Below, piece by piece: positions 1 to 7,992 of a stretch of DNA of 7,992 nt. The notes below the pieces were generated by a model that made no database searches, was not told the origin of the DNA, and worked only from the letters and a program-made list of their open reading frames with translations. Positions within the stretch are counted from its first letter, which is position 1. Each line of letters begins with the position of its first letter. A program made the position numbers and the translations under genes. The stretch covers positions 1 to 7,992 of the forward strand of contig DGPO01000048.1 of assembly GCA_002390485.1 (NCBI GenBank). The letters are read 5' to 3'. Origin of the DNA: Halieaceae bacterium UBA4438. Lineage in GTDB: Bacteria; Pseudomonadota; Gammaproteobacteria; Pseudomonadales; Halieaceae.

Positions 1-68
1 CGCCAGGCGAGATGATCCTCGGTCAAGTGGGGGTTTGGTATGCGTGCGGAGTCAAAGGTCAGGCTCAT
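1..68 (-). CDS. N-terminal fragment of a leftward gene, possibly an acyl-CoA dehydrogenase
   Basis: An ATG at 68 opens a reading frame that stays open for 22 codons to the window edge and reads MSLTFDSARI, then PNPHLTEDHLAW. It is preceded by a purine-rich ribosome site (GGGAAGAG, directly before the start) and by a good promoter at 103-132, so a real gene start is likely. The segment LTEDHLAW resembles the 'LTEEH..' opening of acyl-CoA dehydrogenase N-terminal domains, which precedes the first long helix. That identification is an inference from very few residues, and other families are possible. The gene is divergent from hemH and shares a 169-bp intergenic region with it. No other part of the protein is visible. 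Confidence 0.5.
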   Translation of the reverse strand, partial: MSLTFDSARIPNPHLTEDHLAW

Positions 69-102
69 TCTCTCTTCCCAGCGTTATTTTTATGTCCACG
101 GG

Positions 103-132
103 TTTATAGGCGCCTCAAGGGGGGCGAGTCAA
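103..132 (-). promoter_or_regulatory. Sigma70-type promoter of the leftward gene
   Basis: On the minus strand there is a -35 box TTGACT (132-127), an 18-bp spacer and a -10 box TATAAA (108-103). Each hexamer matches the sigma70 consensus at five of six positions. The expected transcription start is near 96, giving a 5' leader of roughly 28 nt before the ATG at 68. The spacer is very GC-rich on its upstream side, with a run of six C. This is the best-formed promoter on the left side of the window and supports the partial gene at the edge. Confidence 0.65.
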
Positions 133-169
133 ATCGAATATCGCGTTAGAATGGCATCCGGCGATACAG

Positions 170-218
170 AGTGTGCGTAGTGTTTATAGCAAAATACACT
201 GGCTGTTATCACTCAGTG
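170..218. promoter_or_regulatory. Candidate operator: array of AGTG/CACT half-sites before hemH
   Basis: Within 49 bp ending 19 bp before the hemH ATG, the tetramer AGTG or its complement CACT occurs five times: AGTGT at 170-174, AGTGT at 179-183, ACACT at 196-200, CACT at 210-213 and AGTG at 215-218. They form two overlapping interrupted dyads with the same spacing, AGTGT-N12-ACACT (179-200) and CACTG-N12-CAGTG (197-218), which share the middle half-site. The first fits the general form TGT-N12-ACA recognised by PpsR/CrtJ-type and TyrR-type regulators, but no specific regulator can be assigned. A weak -10-like TATAGC lies at 185-190 without a convincing -35. An operator over the hemH promoter is the inference. 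Confidence 0.35.
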
Positions 219-237
219 CTTCACCACAGGAACCGGT

Positions 238-1317
238 ATGAGATTTATTGGTGCGTCGAACTACGACCACGGAACAAAACCCAAGATAGGCGTACTGCTG
301 ACTAACCTCGGAACACCCGAGGCGCCGACGGCGAAGGCGCTTCGCCCCTATCTAAAGCAGTTCCTTTGGGACCCCCGGGTCGTCGAAGTACCGCGCCTAC
401 TTTGGTGGATGATCCTCCACGCGTTTATTTTGACCACGCGTCCCAAAAAATCGGCTGAGGCCTACGCAGAAGTCTGGACAGAGCGTGGTTCGCCACTGCT
501 TTATCACTTAGAAGATCAGGTCGCAGGGGTGCATGACACGCTCACGGCCCGTCTCGGCGAACACGTTATCGTCAAAGGCGCGATGCGCTACGGACAACCG
601 TCGATCGAGTCGCAAGTTCAAGCGCTCCTTGAAGAAGGGGTTCAGCAATTGGTTGTGCTGCCACTCTACCCACAGTTTGGAGGACCGACGACCGCCTCGA
701 CGTTCGATGCTTTATCGAGTGAGCTGCAGCGTCAGCGCTGGGTCCCCGACCTTCGGTTCGTCAGTTCGTATCACGACCATCCGGCCTATATAAAAGCGAT
801 CGCGCAGAGTGTTCAACAACATTGGGACACACACGGTCGTGCCGATAAGCTCATACTGTCTTACCACGGCATGCCAAAGCGTTATTTGCTCGAGGGCGAC
901 CCGTACCACTGCCAGTGCCTAAAAACATCGCGCTTGGTTGCGGCTGAACTGGCGCTTAGTGAGAACGACTACATGTCAACGTTCCAGTCCCGTTTTGGTC
1001 GAGACGAGTGGCTAAAACCCTATACCGATGAGACGCTGCAAAGTCTTCCAGACCAAGGTGTGAAGTCACTGCAAATTATCTGCCCTGGGTTCTCAGCAGA
1101 TTGTCTTGAGACCATTGAAGAGATTGGCATGGAAAACCGTGACTACTTCTTAGAGGCCGGTGGCGAGCGCTACGAATACATCGCCTGCTTAAATGCCACA
1201 ACAGACCACATAGAGGTCATTTCAACGCTCGTCACTGAACAGCTTGAAGGTTGGACCGCGCCGAAATACGACGCAGCGGCCGCAAAGCGTGAGGCCGGCA
1301 AGTTAGGCGTAAACTAA
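238..1317 (+). CDS. hemH: Ferrochelatase (protoporphyrin ferro-lyase)
   Basis: HemH inserts Fe2+ into protoporphyrin IX to make protoheme, the last step of heme b synthesis, at the cytoplasmic face of the membrane. The 359-residue protein is full length, somewhat longer than the roughly 320 residues of E. coli HemH. Visible landmarks are the N-terminal strand and loop 'VLLTNLGTPEAP' (19-30), the porphyrin-cleft segment 'LPLYPQFGGPTTAS' (141-154), the invariant 'LSYHGMP' with catalytic His210, 'GDPYHCQC' (220-227), and 'CPGFSADCLETIEEI' (282-296) with the conserved acidic Glu291. The C-terminal three-cysteine pattern of [2Fe-2S] ferrochelatases is not present. The ATG at 238 follows CAGGAA (227-232) with a 5-nt gap. 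The gene stands alone, divergent from the edge gene and convergent with the ZIP gene. Both the half-site array before it and the C-terminal Ala/Lys-rich tail (about 340-359) are unremarked in the family as far as I know. Confidence 0.97.
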   Translation: MRFIGASNYDHGTKPKIGVLLTNLGTPEAPTAKALRPYLKQFLWDPRVVEVPRLLWWMILHAFILTTRPKKSAEAYAEVWTERGSPLLYHLEDQVAGVHDTLTARLGEHVIVKGAMRYGQPSIESQVQALLEEGVQQLVVLPLYPQFGGPTTASTFDALSSELQRQRWVPDLRFVSSYHDHPAYIKAIAQSVQQHWDTHGRADKLILSYHGMPKRYLLEGDPYHCQCLKTSRLVAAELALSENDYMSTFQSRFGRDEWLKPYTDETLQSLPDQGVKSLQIICPGFSADCLETIEEIGMENRDYFLEAGGERYEYIACLNATTDHIEVISTLVTEQLEGWTAPKYDAAAAKREAGKLGVN

Positions 1318-1326
1318 TCGGCCCTA

Positions 1327-2142
1327 CTACTGGTGGTAGTGCGGCTCAAGTAGGCCCAGCGCTAAGGCAATGGCGAGCCCCAGCGCAAAGCTTACTGTCA
1401 ACTTGACGCGATCGTGACTGTGAAACTGGACCTCGGGTAAAATATCGGCCAGCGCGATGCACATAAACGCGCCTGCAGAAAAAGCTAAGGCCGCGGGTAG
1501 CACATTAGCAATCGGTCCGTTAAAGCCCAGGTAAAACGCAATCGCGGCAATGGGACAGAGCGCGGCAAAAATCGCGTTGGTGATCGCGCGATGCTTTTCA
1601 CTCCAACCGTCCAGACGCATCATCGTCTCGATCGACAAAGAATCGAGTGGTTTGTGCAGTAAAATTGCGACGAAGACCGCAAATCCAGGCAAGACGAGCG
1701 ACGTGACTTCAACTCTGAGAATCGCACCCAGCGCAACGCCGTCCAAGATGGTGTGAATACTCAAGCCCAAAAACAAACCAAGCCACCCCACATCACGCGG
1801 GGGGTGCGCGTGATCATGAGCATGTGCGTGATCGTGGGCGTTTGCTTCTAAGCAGGCCGTGTCGTTATCAACAATATCGTGCTGATGAAAATGAAAGAGC
1901 CTCAGGAGCAACAGCATAAAAACAAGGCCGCCCAATACAAAATACATGGTCTGATCAATCGGCTGTCCAAGCTCAACACTGTGCGGTATGAGGTGAAGAC
2001 CCGCAACACCCAGCATCAGTCCGGCGACCAGGCTCATCACCAGCTGGGTCTGCACGTGAGACAACTGATAACGACGCGGCAGCCAACCACCCATCCAAGA
2101 GGCTAAAAATAGCGCGAGGCTGTACGTTATCAATGTCATCAT
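1327..2142 (-). CDS. ZIP-family divalent metal transporter
   Basis: This 271-residue membrane protein has about eight hydrophobic segments (near 3-20, 32-52, 65-82, 117-140, 147-166, 187-207, 211-234 and 245-264), the ZIP topology. A cytosolic-type His-rich loop lies between segments 3 and 4 (83-114, including HDHAHAHDHAH). Segment 4 carries 'HTILDG' (H130, D134) and segment 5 'LLHKPLDS' (H163, K164, D167), the positions where ZIP proteins bind metal. Segment 6-7 has 'SAGAFMCIALADILPE', typical of the family. It probably moves Zn2+ or Fe2+ into the cytoplasm, but the substrate cannot be read from sequence. Two tandem ATG codons (2142 and 2139) are possible starts, and the ribosome site is weak (GGAAC). 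The gene starts 12 bp after the proB stop, so it is likely the last gene of the obgE-proB unit. Its stop is 9 bp from that of convergent hemH, and no terminator hairpin is evident there. Confidence 0.9.
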   Translation of the reverse strand: MMTLITYSLALFLASWMGGWLPRRYQLSHVQTQLVMSLVAGLMLGVAGLHLIPHSVELGQPIDQTMYFVLGGLVFMLLLLRLFHFHQHDIVDNDTACLEANAHDHAHAHDHAHPPRDVGWLGLFLGLSIHTILDGVALGAILRVEVTSLVLPGFAVFVAILLHKPLDSLSIETMMRLDGWSEKHRAITNAIFAALCPIAAIAFYLGFNGPIANVLPAALAFSAGAFMCIALADILPEVQFHSHDRVKLTVSFALGLAIALALGLLEPHYHQ

Positions 2143-2154
2143 TGTCTGTTCCAG

Positions 2155-4490
<2,336 letters not shown>

Positions 4491-4530
4491 TCACTCCTGC
4501 AGACCACCGCCTAAAAAAAAGCCTGAGCCC

Positions 4531-4564
4531 AAAAAAAAAGCCCCGTCGACTGACAGGGCTTTTT
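4531..4564 (-). terminator. Intrinsic terminator between rpmA and obgE
   Basis: Read on the minus strand, 13-nt arms (4564-4552 and 4547-4535) pair fully with one G-U wobble around a 4-nt AGTC loop. They are followed by a run of nine T (4539-4531, part in the stem). On the plus strand the wobble becomes a C-A mismatch, so the hairpin is best formed in transcripts of the rplU-rpmA unit. It starts 18 bp after the rpmA stop. A second stretch, GGGCTCAGGC followed by eight T (4530-4513), lies just downstream and could pair with the same upstream arm with one bulge, as a back-up or alternative structure. Read-through is presumably partial, because obgE needs expression. Confidence 0.88.
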
Positions 4565-4581
4565 CAAAAACTAAGCGGCTA

Positions 4582-4839
4582 TCAGGCAGTGACAATACGA
4601 ACTTGCTTACGATTTTGCGGCCCGCCCTTGTAGAACTCAACTTTACCCGCTGCGGTTGCAAATAATGTGTGGTCTTTACCAATACCTACGTTTGAACCTG
4701 CATGAAACTTGGTGCCGCGCTGACGAACAATAATGCTGCCCGCCGATACTTCTTGACCACCGAAGGCTTTCACGCCCAAGCGTTTACTCTCGCTGTCGCG
4801 TCCGTTACGGGTACTACCACCAGCTTTTTTATGCGCCAT
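4582..4839 (-). CDS. rpmA: 50S ribosomal protein L27
   Basis: L27 is a small basic protein of the large subunit whose N-terminal tail reaches the peptidyl-transferase centre and helps place the tRNA ends. The 85 residues equal the E. coli length. The start [16 protein letters not shown] is the standard bacterial L27 tail without the cleavable N-terminal extension seen in Firmicutes, and '[20 protein letters not shown]' (40-59) is the family core. The ATG at 4839 has GGGAG seven bases upstream. It lies 15 bp downstream of rplU and is almost certainly co-transcribed with it. An intrinsic terminator follows directly. Confidence 0.98.
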   Translation of the reverse strand: MAHKKAGGSTRNGRDSESKRLGVKAFGGQEVSAGSIIVRQRGTKFHAGSNVGIGKDHTLFATAAGKVEFYKGGPQNRKQVRIVTA

Positions 4840-4854
4840 TAGACTACTCCCTGG

Positions 4855-5166
4855 TTATCCCTTGATCCCTGTGATTTTCACTTCCGTATACCACTGCCGA
4901 TGACCTGTCTCATTGCGGTAGTGCTTACGGCGATTGAACTTCACAATCTTAATCTTTGCGTGGCGTCCATGGCTTACCACTTCCGCGGTTACAGTGCTGC
5001 CGTCAACGACCGGCGCACCGATCTTAACATCTGCGCCTTCGCCCACCATGAGTACCTGGTCGAATTCGACCGACTCGCCTGTCGCAACTTCAAGCTTCTC
5101 AAGCTTGAGTACTTCACCTTCTTCAACGCGATGCTGCTTTCCACCGCTAATAATTACTGCGTACAT
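4855..5166 (-). CDS. rplU: 50S ribosomal protein L21
   Basis: L21 binds 23S rRNA and takes part in assembly of the large subunit. The 103 residues equal the E. coli length. The N-terminus '[17 protein letters not shown]' and the C-terminal family signature '[19 protein letters not shown]' (76-94) followed by 'EVKITGIKG' identify it clearly. The ATG at 5166 is preceded by AAGGAA with a 6-nt gap. It is the first gene of the leftward block, divergent from ispB, an arrangement common in Gammaproteobacteria. A promoter is proposed at 5223-5252, which would give a leader of about 50 nt. Confidence 0.98.
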   Translation of the reverse strand: MYAVIISGGKQHRVEEGEVLKLEKLEVATGESVEFDQVLMVGEGADVKIGAPVVDGSTVTAEVVSHGRHAKIKIVKFNRRKHYRNETGHRQWYTEVKITGIKG

Positions 5167-5222
5167 GTGTATTTCCTTCCAGTTAGCCTGCTCGCTGTAT
5201 GAAAACCGCCAAAGCGGGGCAG

Positions 5223-5252
5223 AGCGTAGGCACTCGAGTGTTGATCAAACAA
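5223..5252 (-). promoter_or_regulatory. Probable promoter of rplU-rpmA
   Basis: On the minus strand TTGTTT (5252-5247) and TACGCT (5228-5223) are separated by 18 bp. Each matches the sigma70 hexamer at only three positions, but these include the critical TTG and the TA...T of the -10. The bases after the -10 (CTGCCCCGC) are GC-rich, as in discriminators of stringently controlled ribosomal promoters; control by ppGpp is therefore an inference. The spacer contains a perfect 10-bp palindrome CACTCGAGTG (5231-5240), which may be chance. Confidence 0.4.
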
Positions 5253-5316
5253 GGGCGCGGAGAATACGGGTTTTCGCGTCGTGACGCAAGGCTAGTCTTA
5301 ACTCGCCCACCTCTTG

Positions 5317-5346
5317 GTGGCAACAAAGACAACCACACCTTATAAT
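5317..5346 (+). promoter_or_regulatory. Probable promoter of ispB-pgi
   Basis: A perfect -10 hexamer TATAAT stands at 5341-5346. The best-spaced -35 is GTGGCA (5317-5322), which matches TTGACA at four positions with an 18-bp spacer. The expected start is near 5353, leaving a leader of about 19 nt before the TTG start of ispB. A small hairpin CCACC-TCTT-GGTGG (5307-5320) overlaps the -35 and could be chance or a small operator. Confidence 0.6.
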
Positions 5347-5359
5347 CGCGCCTCACCGC

Positions 5360-5366
5360 GGAGAAG
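5360..5366 (+). promoter_or_regulatory. Ribosome binding site fixing the TTG start of ispB
   Basis: GGAGAAG ends five bases before the TTG at 5372 (GGAG ends eight bases before it). No in-frame ATG or GTG lies between the predicted transcript start and this TTG, and the first internal Met (residue 30) would remove conserved N-terminal helix. The site therefore decides in favour of the TTG start. Confidence 0.6.
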
Positions 5367-5371
5367 CCCCA

Positions 5372-6337
5372 TTGATAAATGACATAAGAGCCAGCGTTGA
5401 GGCGGACTTCGCCAGAGTAAACGCGCTGATCATCGATCAACTGTATTCCGATGTCGACATGGTCGAAAACGTCGGTCAATACATCGTCGACTCCGGCGGC
5501 AAGCGCCTGCGTCCACTGCTGACTCTGCTGGCGGCCGCGTCGGTGGGTGAAGTCACAGAAAAGCATATTACATTTGCAGCAATTATCGAGTTTATACACA
5601 CGGCCACCTTGCTTCATGATGACGTCGTTGATATTTCCACCCTTCGCAGGGGGAAGCCCACGGTCAACAGTGAATTTGGCAACGCGCCAAGCGTGCTTGT
5701 GGGCGATTTTCTCTACACCCGCGCCTTTCAGCTCATGGTGCAACTCGATGACATGCGAATACTGGCCTTGATGGCAGACGTGACCAACCAGATTGCTGAG
5801 GGTGAGGTGTTACAACTCGTGCGCGCGGGTGATCCCGAAACGTCTCGTGAGCAATACTTCGACGTCATCACGCGCAAAACCGCCATTTTGTTTGCGGCCG
5901 CCTGTGAAGGTGCGGTGATGTTAAGTGGCGAAAGCGACGATGTACTCGCCCAAATGCACAGCGTTGGACTGAACTTAGGGATTGCGTTTCAGCTGATCGA
6001 CGACGTTTTGGACTACGAAGGCGACCCCGAGACCACCGGTAAAAACGTCGGCGATGACCTGAACGAGGGCAAGCCAACACTGCCACTGATTCATGCGATG
6101 ACCCATGCGTCACCTGAGGGCACCGCCTTGATCGCCGATTCTATTCGTCAAAAATCAGTCGAAAACCTGGACGCCATTGTCGCGCTCGCTAAAACCACAG
6201 GTGGTATTCAAGAGACTCGTCGTGCGGCCATTGAACACTGTGGACGAGTGAGCACTGCACTTGCCGATCTGCCGGCAACGGCCGCCAGAGCCAGCCTCGA
6301 AAAATTAGCTGAATTTTCCATCGCTCGGGAGAGTTAA
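5372..6337 (+). CDS. ispB: Long-chain polyprenyl diphosphate synthase (octaprenyl type)
   Basis: IspB extends farnesyl diphosphate with isopentenyl diphosphate to the all-trans polyprenyl chain used as the side chain of ubiquinone (and menaquinone where made). The 321 residues match the family (E. coli 323). Landmarks are 'GGKRLRP' (42-48), the first Asp-rich motif DDVVD (83-87) in 'LLHDDVVDISTLRRG', 'GDFLYTRAF' (111-119) and the second Asp-rich motif DDVLD (210-214) in 'FQLIDDVLDYEGD'. Residues four and five before the first motif are Thr79 and Ala78, small side chains that fit a long-chain product; the exact length, C40 or other, cannot be read. The start is TTG. The gene is divergent from rplU, as in many Gammaproteobacteria, and three bases separate its stop from pgi. 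An essential respiratory gene placed with pgi under one promoter is less usual. Confidence 0.95.
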   Translation: MINDIRASVEADFARVNALIIDQLYSDVDMVENVGQYIVDSGGKRLRPLLTLLAAASVGEVTEKHITFAAIIEFIHTATLLHDDVVDISTLRRGKPTVNSEFGNAPSVLVGDFLYTRAFQLMVQLDDMRILALMADVTNQIAEGEVLQLVRAGDPETSREQYFDVITRKTAILFAAACEGAVMLSGESDDVLAQMHSVGLNLGIAFQLIDDVLDYEGDPETTGKNVGDDLNEGKPTLPLIHAMTHASPEGTALIADSIRQKSVENLDAIVALAKTTGGIQETRRAAIEHCGRVSTALADLPATAARASLEKLAEFSIARES

Positions 6338-6340
6338 CCC

Positions 6341-7948
6341 ATGCTGCTAAGCAGTGATCACGCCGCCCTCAAGGCCGAGGCGGATCGCCTCAAAACCGTC
6401 TCGATCGCCAGCCTTCTTGAGCAAGACCCAGGCCGCGTTGATGCGCTGAGCCTGTCTGCTGCAGGTTTGCAGCTTGATGCCTCAAAGCAGCTGGTTGACG
6501 ACTCCGCATTGCGGACACTGGCCAGCGCAGCAAGCGGTGCGGATCTTCAGGGCAAGTACTCACAATTGATCAGCGGTGCTCAAGTTAATATCACCGAAGA
6601 GCGTGCCGCCCTGCATACGCTTTTACGGGGGACTGCAGCAGAAGCGCTGCCCGAGCTCACTGAAGTGGTCAACAAGACGCTTCAACGCATGTCCGACGCA
6701 ACCCATGCCGTTCATTCGGGTGCGCACACAGGCGCAACAGGCAAACCCTTCACCGACGTTATTAATATTGGCATTGGTGGTTCGGACTTGGGGCCCAGAA
6801 TGGTGTGTCGCGCGCTCGATAGCGCAACGCCAAACCTGCACACACACTTTATTTCAAACGTCGATCCCCACGATCTCGATGTCGTGACCCGAGGGCTGAA
6901 CCCTGAGACCACCCTTCTGATCGTCTGCTCTAAAACCTTTACCACCGAAGAAACACTGACCAACGCTCAACGTGCGAAGCAATGGCTGTTAAACGGGGGC
7001 GTGCCCGAAGCACGTATTGGGCAGCATGTGTTCGCTGTGACCACCAACCTCACCGCCGCAGCGGCGTTCGGCATCTCTGCAGATGCCTGCTTCCCTATGT
7101 GGGATTGGGTCGGCGGTCGTTATTCTGTGTGGTCGGCCATCGGCCTCGTCATCGCGCTAGGCTATGGCTGGTCTGCATTTACCGGGCTACTGGCCGGCGC
7201 AAACGCGCTGGACGAGCATGCGCGGGAAGTCGACCCACTCAAGAACCTGCCCATGCTTATGGCACTACTGGAACTCTGGAACACTCGCTATTTAGGCGTT
7301 GAGACTCATGTTGTGCTCCCCTATTCGCAGCGCCTTGAGCATCTGTCTGACTTCTTACAACAGCTCACCATGGAAAGTAACGGCAAGCGCGTAACCCTCA
7401 CGGGTGAGGAAATTACCGAAGCTACCGCCCCGGTCCTGTGGGGATCAGCCGGCACCATAGGACAGCACTCCTACTACCAGCTGCTGCACCAAGGCAACCG
7501 CCGCTTTACCGCAGATATTGTTTTGCCACTGACCAATGGCGACGTCAATTTAGACGCGCACCGTAAGCTCGCCGCCAATGCTCTGGCGCAGAGCCGCGCG
7601 TTTCTGATTGGACGGACAGCGGACGAGTCTACCGAACTCGCCCGCGCAAAAGGACTGCCACCCCAGCTCGCGCCGCATTTTCAGATGCCAGGCAATCACC
7701 CGCACAATACGCTTGTGATGAAGGCAGTCAGTGCAGAAACTGTGGGCGCAATGATCGCCACATACGAACACAAAACCTACTTTTTATCGGCTCTAATGGG
7801 GCTCAATGCGTTCGATCAATGGGGCGTTGAATTGGGCAAAGCCATTGGCAAACAAATTCGTACAACGCTCGAGAACGCGACGGGAATGGACGATCTTGAT
7901 GCGTCAACCGCGGCACTGGCCACCGCGTGGTTGGACGCAAACCACTGA
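6341..7948 (+). CDS. pgi: Glucose-6-phosphate isomerase
   Basis: Pgi interconverts glucose 6-phosphate and fructose 6-phosphate in the cytoplasm, serving glycolysis or the reverse direction of gluconeogenesis and cell-wall sugar supply. The 535 residues are slightly shorter than E. coli Pgi (549). Visible motifs are 'IGIGGSDLGP' (143-152) and 'CSKTFTTEET' (196-205) of the sugar-phosphate-binding SIS domains. The first PGI signature is 'DWVGGRYSVWSAIG' (255-268) and the second is 'GLNAFDQWGVELGK' (487-500). The catalytic residues by family alignment are Glu345 (in 'TMESNGK'), His376 (in 'GQHSYYQ') and Lys500, all present. The ATG at 6341 has GGGAGAG seven bases upstream, lying inside the 3' end of ispB, so translation is probably coupled. 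A terminator follows 12 bp after the stop. Confidence 0.98.
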   Translation: MLLSSDHAALKAEADRLKTVSIASLLEQDPGRVDALSLSAAGLQLDASKQLVDDSALRTLASAASGADLQGKYSQLISGAQVNITEERAALHTLLRGTAAEALPELTEVVNKTLQRMSDATHAVHSGAHTGATGKPFTDVINIGIGGSDLGPRMVCRALDSATPNLHTHFISNVDPHDLDVVTRGLNPETTLLIVCSKTFTTEETLTNAQRAKQWLLNGGVPEARIGQHVFAVTTNLTAAAAFGISADACFPMWDWVGGRYSVWSAIGLVIALGYGWSAFTGLLAGANALDEHAREVDPLKNLPMLMALLELWNTRYLGVETHVVLPYSQRLEHLSDFLQQLTMESNGKRVTLTGEEITEATAPVLWGSAGTIGQHSYYQLLHQGNRRFTADIVLPLTNGDVNLDAHRKLAANALAQSRAFLIGRTADESTELARAKGLPPQLAPHFQMPGNHPHNTLVMKAVSAETVGAMIATYEHKTYFLSALMGLNAFDQWGVELGKAIGKQIRTTLENATGMDDLDASTAALATAWLDANH

Positions 7949-7960
7949 GCATTCGTCAAA

Positions 7961-7988
7961 AAAAAGCCCGGTCATCACCGGGCTTTTT
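7961..7988. terminator. Intrinsic terminator after pgi
   Basis: Perfect 12-bp arms (7961-7972 and 7977-7988) enclose a 4-nt CATC loop. The GC-rich core GCCCGGT/ACCGGGC is flanked by five A on the left and five T on the right, with three further A immediately before the stem. It ends the ispB-pgi transcript. Because it is fully symmetric it could also stop a leftward transcript arriving from beyond the window edge. Confidence 0.9.
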
Positions 7989-7992
7989 GTCG

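Noticed and set aside
898..1200. Cysteines 225, 227, 282, 289 and 317 of HemH as ligands of a [2Fe-2S] cluster
   Set aside because: The closely spaced C-terminal cysteine trio of cluster-bearing ferrochelatases is missing, so there is no good reason to call a cluster.
1320..1360. Imperfect inverted repeat GGCCCTAC...GTAGGCCC near the hemH/ZIP junction as a terminator
   Set aside because: The arms mismatch in the GC core, lie partly within the ZIP coding end and are not followed by a T-tract on either strand.
1801..1850. Repetitive CAT/CGTG-rich DNA as a tandem repeat
   Set aside because: It encodes the His-rich loop of the ZIP transporter; the repetition is explained by HDHAH codons.
4491..4682. 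A 63-codon minus-strand open frame between rpmA and obgE
   Set aside because: It overlaps rpmA out of frame and then translates the terminator (low-complexity Gly/Phe/Leu), so it is not a plausible protein or a yhbE remnant.
5206..5217. Small hairpin CCGC-CAAA-GCGG in the rplU leader as a ribosomal-protein autoregulatory element
   Set aside because: A 4-bp stem is too short and no known L21-binding leader pattern could be recognised.
5183..5743. A 186-codon open frame on the minus strand across the ispB 5' half and its promoter region
   Set aside because: It is antisense to the clearly coding ispB, mirrors its codon pattern, crosses two proposed promoters and shows no recognisable domain.

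Overview
This window is an ordinary core-chromosome segment of a gammaproteobacterium. The evidence is the gene content and order: rplU-rpmA-obgE-proB on the minus strand, with ispB divergent from rplU, is an arrangement familiar from Pseudomonas and related Gammaproteobacteria. The protein sequences (L21, L27, Pgi, FerrochelataseH) are also of gammaproteobacterial type. A free-living, possibly marine, lineage is a guess that the window cannot prove. I see no mobile element, CRISPR array, RNA gene, prophage or defence cassette, and nothing that looks like a previously undescribed system.

Layout, left to right. (1) Positions 1-237 hold the first 22 codons of a leftward gene running off the edge, with a well-formed sigma70-type promoter. 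They also hold a cluster of AGTG/CACT half-sites just before hemH. (2) hemH (ferrochelatase, last step of protoheme synthesis) reads rightward and converges on the leftward genes, with only 9 bp between the stop codons. (3) A leftward block reads, in transcription order, rplU (L21), rpmA (L27), a strong intrinsic terminator, obgE (ribosome-assembly GTPase), proB (glutamate 5-kinase) and a ZIP-family metal transporter. obgE and proB overlap by 4 bp and proB and the transporter are 12 bp apart, so these three are probably one transcription unit fed by read-through or by an unseen promoter. (4) A 205-bp divergent intergenic region carries promoters for rplU (leftward) and ispB (rightward). (5) ispB (long-chain polyprenyl diphosphate synthase, side chain of ubiquinone) and pgi (glucose-6-phosphate isomerase) form a two-gene rightward operon, closed by a perfect hairpin terminator at the right edge.

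Functionally these are housekeeping genes: translation and ribosome assembly (rplU, rpmA, obgE), proline synthesis (proB), heme and quinone synthesis for respiration (hemH, ispB), central carbon metabolism (pgi) and metal uptake (ZIP). Three of the starts are not ATG: obgE GTG, proB TTG and ispB TTG. The items most worth a second look are the half-site array before hemH, the terminator inside the ribosomal-protein/obgE unit, the altered metal-site residues of the ZIP transporter, and the unusual starts.
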